The notes under the pieces: model-generated
Database searches by the model: none
What the model was told of the DNA's origin: nothing
What the model saw: the letters and a program-made list of their open reading frames with translations, nothing else
Assembly (NCBI GenBank): GCA_022376925.1
Contig: JAIOJX010000032.1
Location: 97,952,794 to 98,016,793 of the forward strand
Reading direction: 5' to 3'
Length of the DNA: 64,000 bases
Origin: Tragulus kanchil
Lineage: Eukaryota > Chordata > Mammalia > Artiodactyla > Tragulidae
In this document: piece after piece, positions 11,871 to 22,625 of the stretch
How positions within the stretch are numbered: position 1 is the stretch's first letter
Layout of the letters: the number at the start of each line of letters is the position of its first letter
Program-made: the position numbers and the translations under genes

Positions 11871-12500
11871 TACTTCAAAACTCATTTTGTTCTGATAGAT
11901 TTTTATTGAGAACCACCTGTGTGCATAGTCCCAGACTGGAGCAGATGAGGCACGGGGCATCATGGGGAGGGCAGAGCCAGATCTCAATCTGACTCCACCA
12001 GCAACCAGAAAGGGGTGGACATCCAAGTGATCACCAGGCCCCTCTGGTCTCCAGTTATTCATTTGTGCAACAGTAGACTTACTCTTAAGGACCTCTACCA
12101 CCTCTGGCACAGTGTTATTTTATGGTTGAGAGGTTGAAATTAGATTATTGTAAACATCTAACTTTTTGTTATAAGATTCCCATCATCTCAGATTTTCTGC
12201 ATAGATGCGGAGACAGACTGAGATCTTACCATTACATAAGAGGTTGGCCCTTAGCACAGAACACTTCACAGCCCAACAGAGTTGCTGCCTCTCCCTGCTT
12301 CTCTGCGGGCACTGCATGGAGGCCTGGATGATGTCTCCTCCATCCAGGCTAACACGCAAAGCGACTCTCACCAAGGCCATGCTGACTGCTTCAGCTTGTG
12401 AGTCAGAGGCCCACCTCTATCTCTAAGGAATTACAGCAATATAGACAGGGAATTCTACAAGAACAAAGTCTGTATCTGTGTGTCACCCATCTCCCTGCCC
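11871..12500. other. Unannotated sequence with an L2-like end
   Basis: A short block at 11895-11960 ('gatttttattgagaaccacc', 'tgtgcatagtcccag') resembles a reverse L2 3' end. The remainder is not recognised. Frames of 65-86 codons here have no recognisable domain. Confidence 0.4.
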
Positions 12501-12504
12501 GTAT

Positions 12505-12757
12505 AGCGAATTCTGCTACCGCTACCACTGTGGCAGCTGACCTTGCTACCACGGCGACTATTACTAGCTCGGCGCACTACATATCTGCTACCACTGCATT
12601 CCTGTTGCTACTGCTCCTACTGCTGCCACTGCCACGAATACTGCTCGGGCTCAGTGCACGGCAAATACTATTGCTATTCCCCCAACGTATGGCAAATACT
12701 ACTGCTGCTCATAGTAAGAATAATAACAACAATAACATCAGCAACAACAGCATGTGG
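12505..12757. repeat. Degenerate trinucleotide tract
   Basis: About 250 bases dominated by CTA/CTG/ACT-type triplets ('tgctaccgctaccactgtg', 'ctgttgctactgctcctact') that end in AAC/AAT/CAG-type triplets. The triplet phase keeps a 146-codon plus frame open (12398-12838), rich in Thr, Ala and Leu runs. This looks like a decayed triplet repeat rather than a protein. Confidence 0.65.
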
Positions 12758-12777
12758 CATTCAGTAAAGCACATGTC

Positions 12778-12897
12778 GGGCTTCCTCATGGCTCAGACTG
12801 TAAAGAATCTGCCTGAAAGGCAGGAGACCCAGGGTTGATCTCTGAGTTGGAAAGATCCCAAAGAGTCGGACACGACTGAGTGATTAACGCTTCCACT
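12778..12897 (+). mobile_element. Bov-tA SINE with internal deletion
   Basis: The head ('ttcctcatggctcagactgt', 'aggagacccagggttgatc') is joined directly at 'ggaaagatcccaaagagtcg' to the end of the body. About 80 bp of the usual middle part (the 'aacccactccagtattctt' region) is missing. It lies a few bases upstream of a full-length copy. Confidence 0.8.
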
Positions 12898-12901
12898 TTT
12901 T

Positions 12902-13117
12902 TGGGCTTCCCAGGTGGAGCTAGTGGTAAAGAACCTGCTGGCCATTTCAGAGACATAAGAGATGTGGGTTCAGTCCTTGGGTCAGGAAGATCCCCTGGAG
13001 GAGAGCATGTCAACCCACTCCAGTATTCTTGCCTGAAGAATCCCATGGACAGATGGGCCTGGCAGGCTAAGGCCACAGGGTCGCAAAGAGTCGGACATGA
13101 CTGAAGTGACTTAGCAC
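12902..13117 (+). mobile_element. Bov-tA SINE
   Basis: Head 'gggcttcccaggtgg', 'ggttcagtccttgggtcagg', and body 'tcaacccactccagtattct', 'gtcgcaaagagtcggaca'. Full length with one A unit. The 115-codon minus frame at 12786-13133 is its shadow. Confidence 0.9.
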
Positions 13118-13134
13118 ACATGCACACAAGCACA

Positions 13135-13340
13135 TGTTAAACGCCAGCCTTTATGTAACATGCTTTGTACACAACATCTCACATATTTGCCCTTCAATAA
13201 TCCTTGGCGCGAGATGCCATTGTCATCCCTACTTTACAGATGAAAAGGTTAAAATACCTGCTTGGAATTGCATGGCGTCAAGTGATATTATTGAGATTCA
13301 AACCCAGAGAGCCTGACTCCTGAGCTTGTTCACTTAACCT
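13135..13340 (-). mobile_element. MIR SINE
   Basis: Reverse MIR: 'tactttacagatgaaaaggt' then 'attcaaacccagagagcctg' and 'gagcttgttcacttaacc'. Near full-length. Confidence 0.7.
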
Positions 13341-13889
13341 TCAATGGCACTGAGCTACATTTTGAATAAACAAGTGAACATGTGCAAGGATCGGAGAGGG
13401 GTAGGACACAAGCTTAGAAGTCAGGCAGTCTCAAGGTCTGAACATCAGCCCTGGCACTAACTAGCAAGGACTGAAGTCCAAGTCTCTGCCACAGCAACCT
13501 TTGGAAGTGATACTTCTTTTCTGCAGTATTTGTTTGAAGTCCCTTTCCAAATCTGCCTCTTCTCAACTTTAGCAAGTCTACACGCACATATGGAATGGCC
13601 ACCATTGTCGAGCTGTCACTGGGCCCTGGGAAGCAATGTGCAGATGAATGGGACAGACCTTGCCCTCCAAGAGCACAGGGATCTCAGGGGTGGACATGAA
13701 ACAGCCACTTACTAGGTATGTGGGATCTATGCTGTATGACACAGATGCAGAGGAAAGGCTGATTAACACTCAAGACTCCATCCCTGAACCACAGCTGCCT
13801 TCTGGAATTACATCTTGGGTCCTTTGGCCTGGATTACATTATTGGGTGACTTATCATAGAATTTAGTGTGGGATAAGAATCTTGAGACA

Positions 13890-13990
13890 TTTTAATTCAA
13901 TCTTTATTTCACAGGTGAGGAAACTGAGGCCCAGAGAGGTGACAGTCATAAGTAGGAAGGGACAGGAATTGGTTCTGACTCAGACCTCTC
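13890..13990 (-). mobile_element. MIR SINE core
   Basis: 'tttcacaggtgaggaaactg' then 'aggcccagagaggtgacagt' is a well preserved reverse MIR core. Duplicate at 14995-15095. Confidence 0.75.
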
Positions 13991-14320
13991 AACCTCCCCG
14001 GCTTGCTAAGCTTCAGCACTTATGAGATGTCCCAATCTTCTCATTTATTTCACCCCCTCCATTCATATTCTCCAACCTCCTTCAGCTGGGTGTGTAATGC
14101 AGGACAGGGACTGAATACATATAACATTTCTCAGTGGGATACTTGAAATTAAATAAACATTATATTTTTTGGACTCATTTCCAGAAATCTCTCCAGCGAG
14201 GACCTTTATTTATCTAGCTGAAGTGCCAAAGTCTCAGTTAACATTAAAAGCTGCTGCAGATGAATCTCATTTGTAAAATGTAGTAAATGTAAAAAGTCCT
14301 AATCTAGGATTTGGGAAGTG
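13991..14320. other. Unannotated sequence
   Basis: No gene seen. It recurs at 15096-15425. Confidence 0.4.
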
Positions 14321-14540
14321 CAGATTCTAAGGTCCGCTCTGCCAGGAGGTGGCCCAAGGCCATAGGCCTGTCCCTCAGCTCCTGGGACCTCCAGCAGTTC
14401 TCCAACTGTAAGGGAGAAGCTGTCCCCTAATGGAAGCTTCATGAGGTTAGGGGCTTGATCCACTTCTGTCTCACAGGGCCTGGAGCCATCCCTGGCATTC
14501 AGCAGGGACTCGATACATACTTCTTTAACATGTGGACCAA
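14321..14540 (+). mobile_element. MIR-like SINE, sense
   Basis: 'gggaagtgcagattctaagg' then 'ccagcagttctccaactgta' and 'ggcattcagcagggactcg' resemble a diverged sense MIR. Duplicate at 15426-15645. Confidence 0.4.
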
Positions 14541-16044
14541 CTCCAAAGCCTCAAGCTTTCGGTAAATAAAATCATTTCCATAAAATCATAAAAACCCATT
14601 GCCCATAAAATCATTTCCAAAATCTAAAGTTCATCTTTTTGGTTTTTTCCCCTCCCTTTTACTAAAGGCACAAATACCTCCCCCATACACCAACCCAGTC
14701 TCTTAGCAACAACAGGAAAGAGTTGCTGGTTCTGAAGCAGTTCTCAAATTGTGTGACCTGGCATCTGGGAGTTATTCTATGGACTCTAATATTATCGGAC
14801 ATGAAACAGCCACTTACTAGGTATGTGGGATCTATGCTGTATGACACAGATGCAGAGGAAAGGCTGATTAACACTCAAGACTCCATCCCTGAACCACAGC
14901 TGCCTTCTGGAATTACATCTTGGGTCCTTTGGCCTGGATTACATTATTGGGTGACTTATCATAGAATTTAGTGTGGGATAAGAATCTTGAGACATTTTAA
15001 TTCAATCTTTATTTCACAGGTGAGGAAACTGAGGCCCAGAGAGGTGACAGTCATAAGTAGGAAGGGACAGGAATTGGTTCTGACTCAGACCTCTCAACCT
15101 CCCCGGCTTGCTAAGCTTCAGCACTTATGAGATGTCCCAATCTTCTCATTTATTTCACCCCCTCCATTCATATTCTCCAACCTCCTTCAGCTGGGTGTGT
15201 AATGCAGGACAGGGACTGAATACATATAACATTTCTCAGTGGGATACTTGAAATTAAATAAACATTATATTTTTTGGACTCATTTCCAGAAATCTCTCCA
15301 GCGAGGACCTTTATTTATCTAGCTGAAGTGCCAAAGTCTCAGTTAACATTAAAAGCTGCTGCAGATGAATCTCATTTGTAAAATGTAGTAAATGTAAAAA
15401 GTCCTAATCTAGGATTTGGGAAGTGCAGATTCTAAGGTCCGCTCTGCCAGGAGGTGGCCCAAGGCCATAGGCCTGTCCCTCAGCTCCTGGGACCTCCAGC
15501 AGTTCTCCAACTGTAAGGGAGAAGCTGTCCCCTAATGGAAGCTTCATGAGGTTAGGGGCTTGATCCACTTCTGTCTCACAGGGCCTGGAGCCATCCCTGG
15601 CATTCAGCAGGGACTCGATACATACTTCTTTAACATGTGGACCAACTCCAAAGCCTCAAGCTTTCGGTAAATAAAATCATTTCCATAAAATCATAAAAAC
15701 CCATTGCCCATAAAATCATTTCCAAAATCTAAAGTTCATCTTTTTGGTTTTTTCCCCTCCCTTTTACTAAAGGCACAAATACCTCCCCCATACACCAACC
15801 CAGTCTCTTAGCAACAACAGGAAAGAGTTGCTGGTTCTGAAGCAGTTCTCAAATTGTGTGACCTGGCATCTGGGAGTTATTCTATGGACTCTAATATTAT
15901 CATTTCGGCGTGACGACCCCTCTGCTGTCACTGCCCAGGCCTCCTGCTCAAAACCGCCCCTCAGACCGGGGTTCAAATCCCAAGTTTGAAATCTGTAAGC
16001 ATTTGCTGGCATCTTCCATGTGTCACTTGATTGCACACCAGATT

Positions 16045-16082
16045 ATATATATATGCATATATATACATATATATATATATAG
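16045..16082. repeat. AT-rich TA microsatellite
   Basis: TA repeats with GCAT and ACAT interruptions. They abut the 3' (tail) side of a minus-strand SINE at 16083-16323, where an A-rich tail is expected. Confidence 0.8.
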
Positions 16083-16323
16083 TTACTTCTTTTGGTCGTT
16101 CATTTATCTATTTTCATCCATCTTTGTTCTTTGACCTGCGCGGGCCCCCCCATCGCCCCAGAGCACCGGCTGCGGGCGCATGCGCTCCAGAGCTCCGGCT
16201 CGGTAATTGGACACATTGGTTCAGCCACTCGGCGGCATTTGGGATCTTCCCAGGCCAGGGATCAAACCGGCGCCCCTTGCATTGCAAGGTGGCGTCCCAC
16301 CTACTGGACCACCAGGGAAGCCC
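16083..16323 (-). mobile_element. Unfamiliar tRNA-headed SINE, copy 1
   Basis: In reverse, the 5' head is at the right end ('ccaccagggaagccc', 'gggatcaaaccggcgcccc') and the body runs left through 'gagctccggctcggtaattg' to 'tcatccatctttgttctttg'. It carries an intact GCGCATGCGC palindrome at 16176-16185. The G/C-rich and AAAT parts of the 3' tail seen in other copies are absent. TA repeats follow instead. Confidence 0.8.
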
Positions 16324-16349
16324 TTAAATATATTTTTAAAGCAACTAAT

Positions 16350-16555
16350 CGTCACAACCATTTACAGAGCACCTACTGTGTGTCAAGCAGCTTCACTCTC
16401 CCTCTTAATCTTCTCAACAAGCCTGAGAGCACACGCTCTTATAGACGAGAGAATAGAGGCTCAGAAATACCAATGAACTTCTCAAGATCACACAGCTAGC
16501 ACATGCTGTGACCAGTACTGGATTTGGATCTTTTGTCTGATTCCACCCCTCCTAG
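16350..16555 (-). mobile_element. MIR SINE
   Basis: Reverse MIR, near full length: 'catttacagagcacctactg', 'gtgtcaagcagcttcactc', 'tagaggctcagaaatacc', 'agatcacacagctagca'. Confidence 0.8.
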
Positions 16556-16559
16556 ATTT

Positions 16560-16889
16560 TAAAACATGATTTAGAAGAATCTGGACAGTGTTTTAAGAGG
16601 CCCACTGGAACAACCTCAGGAAAAAGGAACAGAATGGCAGTTATAGACCATCCAGTTCCTTCTCCACCCACTTTAGTTCCACTCCTAAAGCTGAAATAAC
16701 TTGCTTTCTGTTGCTCCAGTATCCAGAGCTGCCACTAACAGTTGGGAGTAATGAGGAGATGACGAACAAGTATTAGGCCCAAGAGAGTTCAACTTGGAAT
16801 GAACATTTTAGCCCATACAGTCTAGTCCTGAAATTTTAAACTGTAGCCCAGAAAGCTTAAGGAGGTCACCCTAAGGCTTACTCAGGCAG
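16560..16889. other. Unannotated sequence
   Basis: No gene or clear repeat family seen. Confidence 0.4.
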
Positions 16890-17265
16890 TCAGCCTTGTT
16901 TCTACCAAATTCCAAACTTTTTAATCTGTAAAAGAGGCAATAACACCTGTATATTAAGCTGTGACTGTGAGGACCAGGTGAGATAATGTCTTCAAAGTGT
17001 TCGGCCTAGGGGTTCAGCAGTAAAGAATCTGTTTGCCAGGCAGGAGATGCAGTTTTGACCCCTCCCCCTCCACCCCACTGGAGTGACAACCCACTCCAGT
17101 GTTCTTGCCTGGGAAATCCCATGGACAGAGGAGCCTGGCGGCTATAGTCCATGGGGTCATAAAAGAGTCAGACAGGACTTACTGACTAAAAATAAACGAA
17201 AACAAAGTGCTTAGCCAGGTCAGGGCCTGGCCCATGGCAAGTTCGGCAAATCGTAGATGCCGCTG
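16890..17265 (+). mobile_element. MIR SINE split by a Bov-tA
   Basis: The MIR 5'/core part ends at about 17000 ('gataatgtcttcaaagtg') and the 3' part resumes at about 17208 ('cttagccaggtcagggcctg'). A Bov-tA lies between, flanked on both sides by 'caaagtg', which looks like its target-site duplication. Most of it repeats at 18032-18357. Confidence 0.7.
17003..17200 (+). mobile_element. Bov-tA SINE
   Basis: Head 'ggttcagcagtaaagaatct', 'caggcaggagatgcag', then body 'acaacccactccagtgttct' and 'gtcataaaagagtcagac'. A C-rich interruption at about 17060-17080 widens the head/body junction. Duplicate at 18094-18291. Confidence 0.88.
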
Positions 17266-17354
17266 ACCCTGATCCTCTCTGAACATCACTCTCTTTGTAA
17301 TTGGGACTGGCAAGGGCCCCTACCTCATATATTCATTAAGAAAACTCATCGAGG

Positions 17355-17700
17355 ACTTCCCTGGTAGCTCAGAGGTAAAGAGTTCGCCTGCCAATGCAGG
17401 AGACATGGGTTCAGTCCCTGATCCAGGAAGATCCCACGTGCTGCAGAGCAACTAAGCCCATGAGCAACAACTATTGAGCCTGTGCTCTAGAGCCTCGGAG
17501 TCACAACTATTGAGCCTGTGTGCCACAACTACTGAAGCCCATGTGTCCTAGAGCCCAAGTGCCACAACAGGAGAGGTCACCACCACAAGAAACCTGCTAC
17601 CTCAACTAGAGAGTAGCCCCCACTCCCTGCAACTAGAGAAGAGCCTGTGGCAGCAGTGAAAACTCAAGGTAGTCAAAAATAAATATTAAAAAAAAAAAAA
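17355..17700 (+). mobile_element. Long Bov-tA-type SINE (SINE2 body)
   Basis: Head 'acttccctggtagctcagag', 'ccaatgcaggagacatgg', then repeated 'acaactattgagcctgtg' modules, 'actagagagtagccccc', and an A-rich tail at 17680-17700. This is the longer ruminant tRNA-SINE body with tandem 'acaactac' modules, unlike the Bov-A body. Duplicate at 18446-18793. Confidence 0.85.
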
Positions 17701-18015
17701 CACTCAAAAGTTACATTACAAGTAGGTTTCAATAAAAAATTTAAAAAGAAAAGAAAAGAAAATCCATTGAGCTCTTGGATATGGCAGAGCTTTGTTGTGT
17801 TTGCTTCACAAATGCTAGCTCCAAACTTCTATCAGGAAAGGTATTTCACATGTGCCTAGATGATTTTCCAGGTGGGTAACATCAAAGTCAGGTTGGTAGC
17901 ATCTCCCCAGCCTCTGATGACTATGGATGATTATGAAATAGGGCAAAGGAAAGACATAGGAAAAATCTTAAAATTTGAATCCATGTATACGTGTTACCTT
18001 CTCACTATTCTCTTC
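17701..18015. other. Unannotated sequence
   Basis: A GAAAA-type run at 17740-17762 and unique sequence. The 62-codon plus frame at 17860-18048 crosses the artificial join and is not a gene. Repeats at 18794-19107. Confidence 0.45.
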
Positions 18016-19166
18016 GCTTACGGCCTAGGGGTAACACCTGTATATTAAGCTGTGACTGTGAGGACCAGGTGAGATAATGTCTTCAAAGTGTTCGGCCTAG
18101 GGGTTCAGCAGTAAAGAATCTGTTTGCCAGGCAGGAGATGCAGTTTTGACCCCTCCCCCTCCACCCCACTGGAGTGACAACCCACTCCAGTGTTCTTGCC
18201 TGGGAAATCCCATGGACAGAGGAGCCTGGCGGCTATAGTCCATGGGGTCATAAAAGAGTCAGACAGGACTTACTGACTAAAAATAAACGAAAACAAAGTG
18301 CTTAGCCAGGTCAGGGCCTGGCCCATGGCAAGTTCGGCAAATCGTAGATGCCGCTGACCCTGATCCTCTCTGAACATCACTCTCTTTGTAATTGGGACTG
18401 GCAAGGGCCCCTACCTCATATATTCATTAAGAAAACTCATCGAGGACTTCCCTGGTAGCTCAGAGGTAAAGAGTTCGCCTGCCAATGCAGGAGACATGGG
18501 TTCAGTCCCTGATCCAGGAAGATCCCACGTGCTGCAGAGCAACTAAGCCCATGAGCAACAACTATTGAGCCTGTGCTCTAGAGCCTCGGAGTCACAACTA
18601 TTGAGCCTGTGTGCCACAACTACTGAAGCCCATGTGTCCTAGAGCCCAAGTGCCACAACAGGAGAGGTCACCACCACAAGAAACCTGCTACCTCAACTAG
18701 AGAGTAGCCCCCACTCCCTGCAACTAGAGAAGAGCCTGTGGCAGCAGTGAAAACTCAAGGTAGTCAAAAATAAATATTAAAAAAAAAAAAAACACTCAAA
18801 AGTTACATTACAAGTAGGTTTCAATAAAAAATTTAAAAAGAAAAGAAAAGAAAATCCATTGAGCTCTTGGATATGGCAGAGCTTTGTTGTGTTTGCTTCA
18901 CAAATGCTAGCTCCAAACTTCTATCAGGAAAGGTATTTCACATGTGCCTAGATGATTTTCCAGGTGGGTAACATCAAAGTCAGGTTGGTAGCATCTCCCC
19001 AGCCTCTGATGACTATGGATGATTATGAAATAGGGCAAAGGAAAGACATAGGAAAAATCTTAAAATTTGAATCCATGTATACGTGTTACCTTCTCACTAT
19101 TCTCTTCTTGGATTTCACTGAAGCCCCAATAATTGCAAAAAAAACAAAAAAGGCTCTGTCTAAATA

Positions 19167-19318
19167 TGCTGAGAGGCTGTGCTCTGCAACAAGATAAGCC
19201 ACTGCAATGAGAACCCCGAGCGCTGCAACTAGAGAGTAGTCCCTGCTCATCTCAACCAGAGAAAGCCTGCACAAAGACCCAGCACAGCCAAAAATAAATA
19301 AATTAAAAAATAAAACAA
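19167..19318 (+). mobile_element. Bov-tA-type SINE 3' body
   Basis: 'agataagccactgcaatgag', 'actagagagtagtccctg', 'cagcacagccaaaaataaat' is the 3' half of the long ruminant SINE. No clear head. The last 75 bases recur at 20380-20455. Confidence 0.75.
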
Positions 19319-19374
19319 AACACAGTGCTGACTGCAGTACCATCCGATGTTATGTGTCACACTCTCTTATAAAT

Positions 19375-19500
19375 ACTATATTCATTGATCTGTTCAATCC
19401 TATGAGGTAGTTACTATCACTATCCTGATTCGCAGACGAAGAAACTAAGACACTGGAAGATGAAATTTTTTGCCCAAAGTCGAGCAACTTTAAAAAGCAG
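19375..19500 (-). mobile_element. MIR SINE fragment
   Basis: 'caatcctatgaggtagttac' then 'attcgcagacgaagaaacta' is a reverse MIR core. The SINE at 19505 sits at its end. Duplicate at 20506-20631. Confidence 0.6.
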
Positions 19501-19504
19501 TTGA

Positions 19505-19770
19505 GGGCTTCCTTGGTGGTCCAGTAGGTAAAGACACCTCCTTGCAGTGCAAGGGGCACTGGTTCGATCCCTGGCCTGGGAAGATCCCACGTGCCATGGA
19601 ATGGCTGGACCAGTGTGTCCAACTACCGAGCTGGAACTCTGGAGCACATGTGCCCAGAGTCAGTGCTCTGCAGCGAGAGAGGCCACTGCGATGGGAGGCC
19701 CACACAGGTCAAAGAACAAAGATATAAATAAATGAAAGACCAATAGAAGTGGCCATAAAAACAAACAAAG
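19505..19770 (+). mobile_element. Unfamiliar tRNA-headed SINE, copy 2
   Basis: Head 'gggcttccttggtggtccag', B box inside 'actggttcgatccctggcc', body 'tggaccagtgtgtccaac', 'gagagaggccactgcgatgg', 'caaagaacaaagatataaa', then 'gaccaatagaagtggcc'. No G-rich tract remains. The tail has AAAC units. Duplicate at 20636-20901. Confidence 0.85.
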
Positions 19771-20029
19771 GCAATTGAACCCAATCCAGTGACCTTCCAG
19801 GTCAGTAGTTTGGACAAGTTTGTGGGACCCACAGTAATGGGGATTAAACTCAAACCCTCTATTGTCTGACTCTCAAGGCCATCCTTTCTCATTATGTCAA
19901 TGTGCAACATTATGTCCCAAACTCCCTAACAGCTGGGGTGTCTCTCTGGTGGAAGCAGGCAAGTAAGTAGGGAAGGTTGCCATAGTGTCTGCCACAATCA
20001 TGCAGGGAGAGAGGTGTTTTACCTAAGTC

Positions 20030-20345
20030 TCCATTCACTCAGTAAATCATTGATCGACCATCAGTCCTGCCCAGCACTGTGCTATCACAGGCCTTACAGG
20101 AGGGAGAGCTCCTGGCTCGTGCTCTTTGAAGAACTTTAAGACTCTAAGACTGATACTTAGAATGAACACGTGAGCAGACATGTCCATCACAACGTGTGGC
20201 AACATCCTATAGTGAACTACATAAAAGGGTGCTGGAAACAGGCGCTCTTCTGTCCAGGGGAGGAAGTGAGAGGCAGGCTTCACAGAGGTGCCATCACTGT
20301 TAAGAAAAAGTTTGCCAGATGAACAAGGGAAGTGAGGTCATGAGA
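20030..20345 (-). mobile_element. L2 LINE 3' remnant, reverse
   Basis: 'ccattcactcagtaaatcat', 'cccagcactgtgctatcac', 'ggcaggcttcacagaggtg' follow the order of a reversed L2 3' end. Diverged. Duplicate at 21160-21478. Confidence 0.5.
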
Positions 20346-21659
20346 CTCAGGCCAAGGGACGTGTGTGCACAGTTACGGAATCTCAACCAGAGAAAGCCTG
20401 CACAAAGACCCAGCACAGCCAAAAATAAATAAATTAAAAAATAAAACAAAACACAGTGCTGACTGCAGTACCATCCGATGTTATGTGTCACACTCTCTTA
20501 TAAATACTATATTCATTGATCTGTTCAATCCTATGAGGTAGTTACTATCACTATCCTGATTCGCAGACGAAGAAACTAAGACACTGGAAGATGAAATTTT
20601 TTGCCCAAAGTCGAGCAACTTTAAAAAGCAGTTGAGGGCTTCCTTGGTGGTCCAGTAGGTAAAGACACCTCCTTGCAGTGCAAGGGGCACTGGTTCGATC
20701 CCTGGCCTGGGAAGATCCCACGTGCCATGGAATGGCTGGACCAGTGTGTCCAACTACCGAGCTGGAACTCTGGAGCACATGTGCCCAGAGTCAGTGCTCT
20801 GCAGCGAGAGAGGCCACTGCGATGGGAGGCCCACACAGGTCAAAGAACAAAGATATAAATAAATGAAAGACCAATAGAAGTGGCCATAAAAACAAACAAA
20901 GGCAATTGAACCCAATCCAGTGACCTTCCAGGTCAGTAGTTTGGACAAGTTTGTGGGACCCACAGTAATGGGGATTAAACTCAAACCCTCTATTGTCTGA
21001 CTCTCAAGGCCATCCTTTCTCATTATGTCAATGTGCAACATTATGTCCCAAACTCCTAACAGCTGGGGTGTCTCTCTGGTGGAAGCAGGCAAGTAAGTAG
21101 GGAAGGTTGCCATAGTGTCTGCCACAATCATGCAGGGAGAGAGGTGTTTTACCTAAGTCTCCATTCACTCAGTAAATCATTGATCGACCATCAGTCCTGC
21201 CCAGCACTGTGCTATCACAGGCCTTACAGGAGGGAGAGCTCCTGGCTCGTGCTCTTTGAAGAACTTTAAGACTCTAAGACTGATACTTAGAATGAACACG
21301 TGAGCAGACATGTCCATCACAACGTGTGGCAACATCCTATAGTGAACTACATAAAAGGGTGCTGGAAACAGGCGCTCTTCTGTCCAGGGGAGGAAGTGAG
21401 AGGCAGGCTTCACAGAGGTGCCATCACTGTTAAGAAAAAAAAGTTTGCCAGATGAACAAGGGAAGTGAGGTCATGAGACTCAGGCCAAGGGGACGTGTGT
21501 GCACAGTTACGGAAGCAGGGAGAAGGATGGAAAGTTCTAGAAGCCTTTAAAAGTCCAATATGACTGCAGCAGAGATGCCAGCTTTGGGGGAAGGCAGTGT
21601 GGGAGTTGTAGCTGGTGAGGTAGGCCGTAGCCAGACCACATCACAATAGGTGCTGCACA

Positions 21660-21825
21660 CCACATAAAGGAATGTAATCCTTACTACCACCCTGAGAATC
21701 TGGTCTATTCCTACTTCCAATTTCAGATAAGAAAGTGCCCTCTGTCCACAACTGATAAGAAGCAGAACCAGGGTTTGAACCCAGACGACCTGAAGCAAAG
21801 CCCATACTCTTTCCCCTGTATCGTA
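21660..21825 (-). mobile_element. MIR SINE
   Basis: 'caatttcagataagaaagtg' then 'accagggtttgaacccagac' is a reverse MIR core and head. Confidence 0.6.
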
Positions 21826-22459
21826 AGAATGACCTCTGCTAGGCTTCTAAAGCTACTGCACCCTATTGTGTAACCGAAATAAATAAAAGCCTTTTTTGCT
21901 ACATTGGCAGGGGCAAAGTCCTTCCAGAAACTAAGATCTGTTCCCTTTACAAATGAGGGGTCGGTGTATTTTTTTTTCTTGCTCATTATAAAGACCTGCT
22001 TCCTACCAGAATGAGTAATGAGGCTGTAGCTGTCTGCATTCAGCCAAAGGAAGAGGCATAATTGTATTTCTTCCCTGATGGAAGAAGCAGCTGTGGCACT
22101 AATAAAAATGACTGCTTTTCAATTCTTTCAACAGAGTAAATAAAACTCCCTTGTGATTAACAGCAAATTGGTTTCCTACAGAGTTGTCAAGTCTGAACGA
22201 GGGCGGTGAGGGGGAGGGGGCAGATGTGGGGGAGGGCTTGGTTAGTGCACTTTCTCTGAGTACATGTTCCAAAGGTGCTTTGAGTAGGAAAGATATTTTT
22301 AAATAGTTTTAAAGATACTTAAAGATATTCCCAAGCCTAACAAAAGAATGCTCCAATATCCTGGCATGGGACAAAGGGAAAAACGGGGCTCGCTTACTAA
22401 TACCTTTAGTGTCTCTAAGGCTTTGAAATGTGGGACATCAATTCTTCCCCTCTTTTCAT
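21826..22459. other. Unannotated sequence
   Basis: No gene seen. A G-rich patch at 22200-22232 ('gggcggtgagggggaggggg') could form a G-quadruplex on the plus strand. The rest is ordinary AT-rich intergenic DNA. Confidence 0.45.
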
Positions 22460-22625
22460 TTATTCTATTAGGTATTTACCAAGTGCTTCCTAGTACTTTA
22501 TTTACTAACTGAATATTGTCTACTCTACCCAGGAACAGTGTGGTGCTTCCAGGGAAAGAAGGTAAAAAAAAAATCCAGTTCCTGCCCTCAAGGAGTTCAC
22601 AGTCTCAGGAAGAGAGGGAGAAGCA
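22460..22625 (-). mobile_element. L2 LINE 3' end, reverse
   Basis: 'ggtatttaccaagtgcttcc' then, after a gap, 'gttcctgccctcaaggagtt' and 'cacagtctcaggaagag', in the order of reverse L2. Confidence 0.55.

Larger units (their letters stand above)
13692..15901. repeat. Duplicated unit E, two head-to-tail copies
   Basis: 13692-14796 repeats at 14797-15901 with a constant offset of 1105, and the two are essentially identical as read. The join falls inside unrelated unique sequence ('ctaatattatc' against 'ggacatgaaacag'). Confidence 0.93.
16941..19107. repeat. Duplicated unit F, with junction filler
   Basis: 16941-18015 repeats at 18032-19107 (offset 1091-1092; an A-run differs by one near 17690/18780). 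Sixteen bases at 18016-18031 belong to neither flank. They resemble the 'cggcctaggggt' motif at about 17002, as if a short stretch was misplaced during joining. Confidence 0.92.
19249..21514. repeat. Duplicated unit G, two head-to-tail copies
   Basis: 19249-20379 repeats at 20380-21514 (offset about 1131). Differences are run-length changes: C-run near 19924/21054, A-run of five versus eight near 20305/21436, and G-run near 20356/21488. The join lies inside a SINE body on one side and unique sequence on the other. Confidence 0.93.

Noticed and set aside
12398..12838. 146-codon frame rich in Thr, Ala and Leu as a protein
   Set aside because: It is kept open by a degenerate triplet repeat and runs into a Bov-tA.
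12778..13117. Dimeric Bov-A2 element
   Set aside because: Both units have their own tRNA-like head, so they are two separate Bov-tA insertions rather than a head with two A units.
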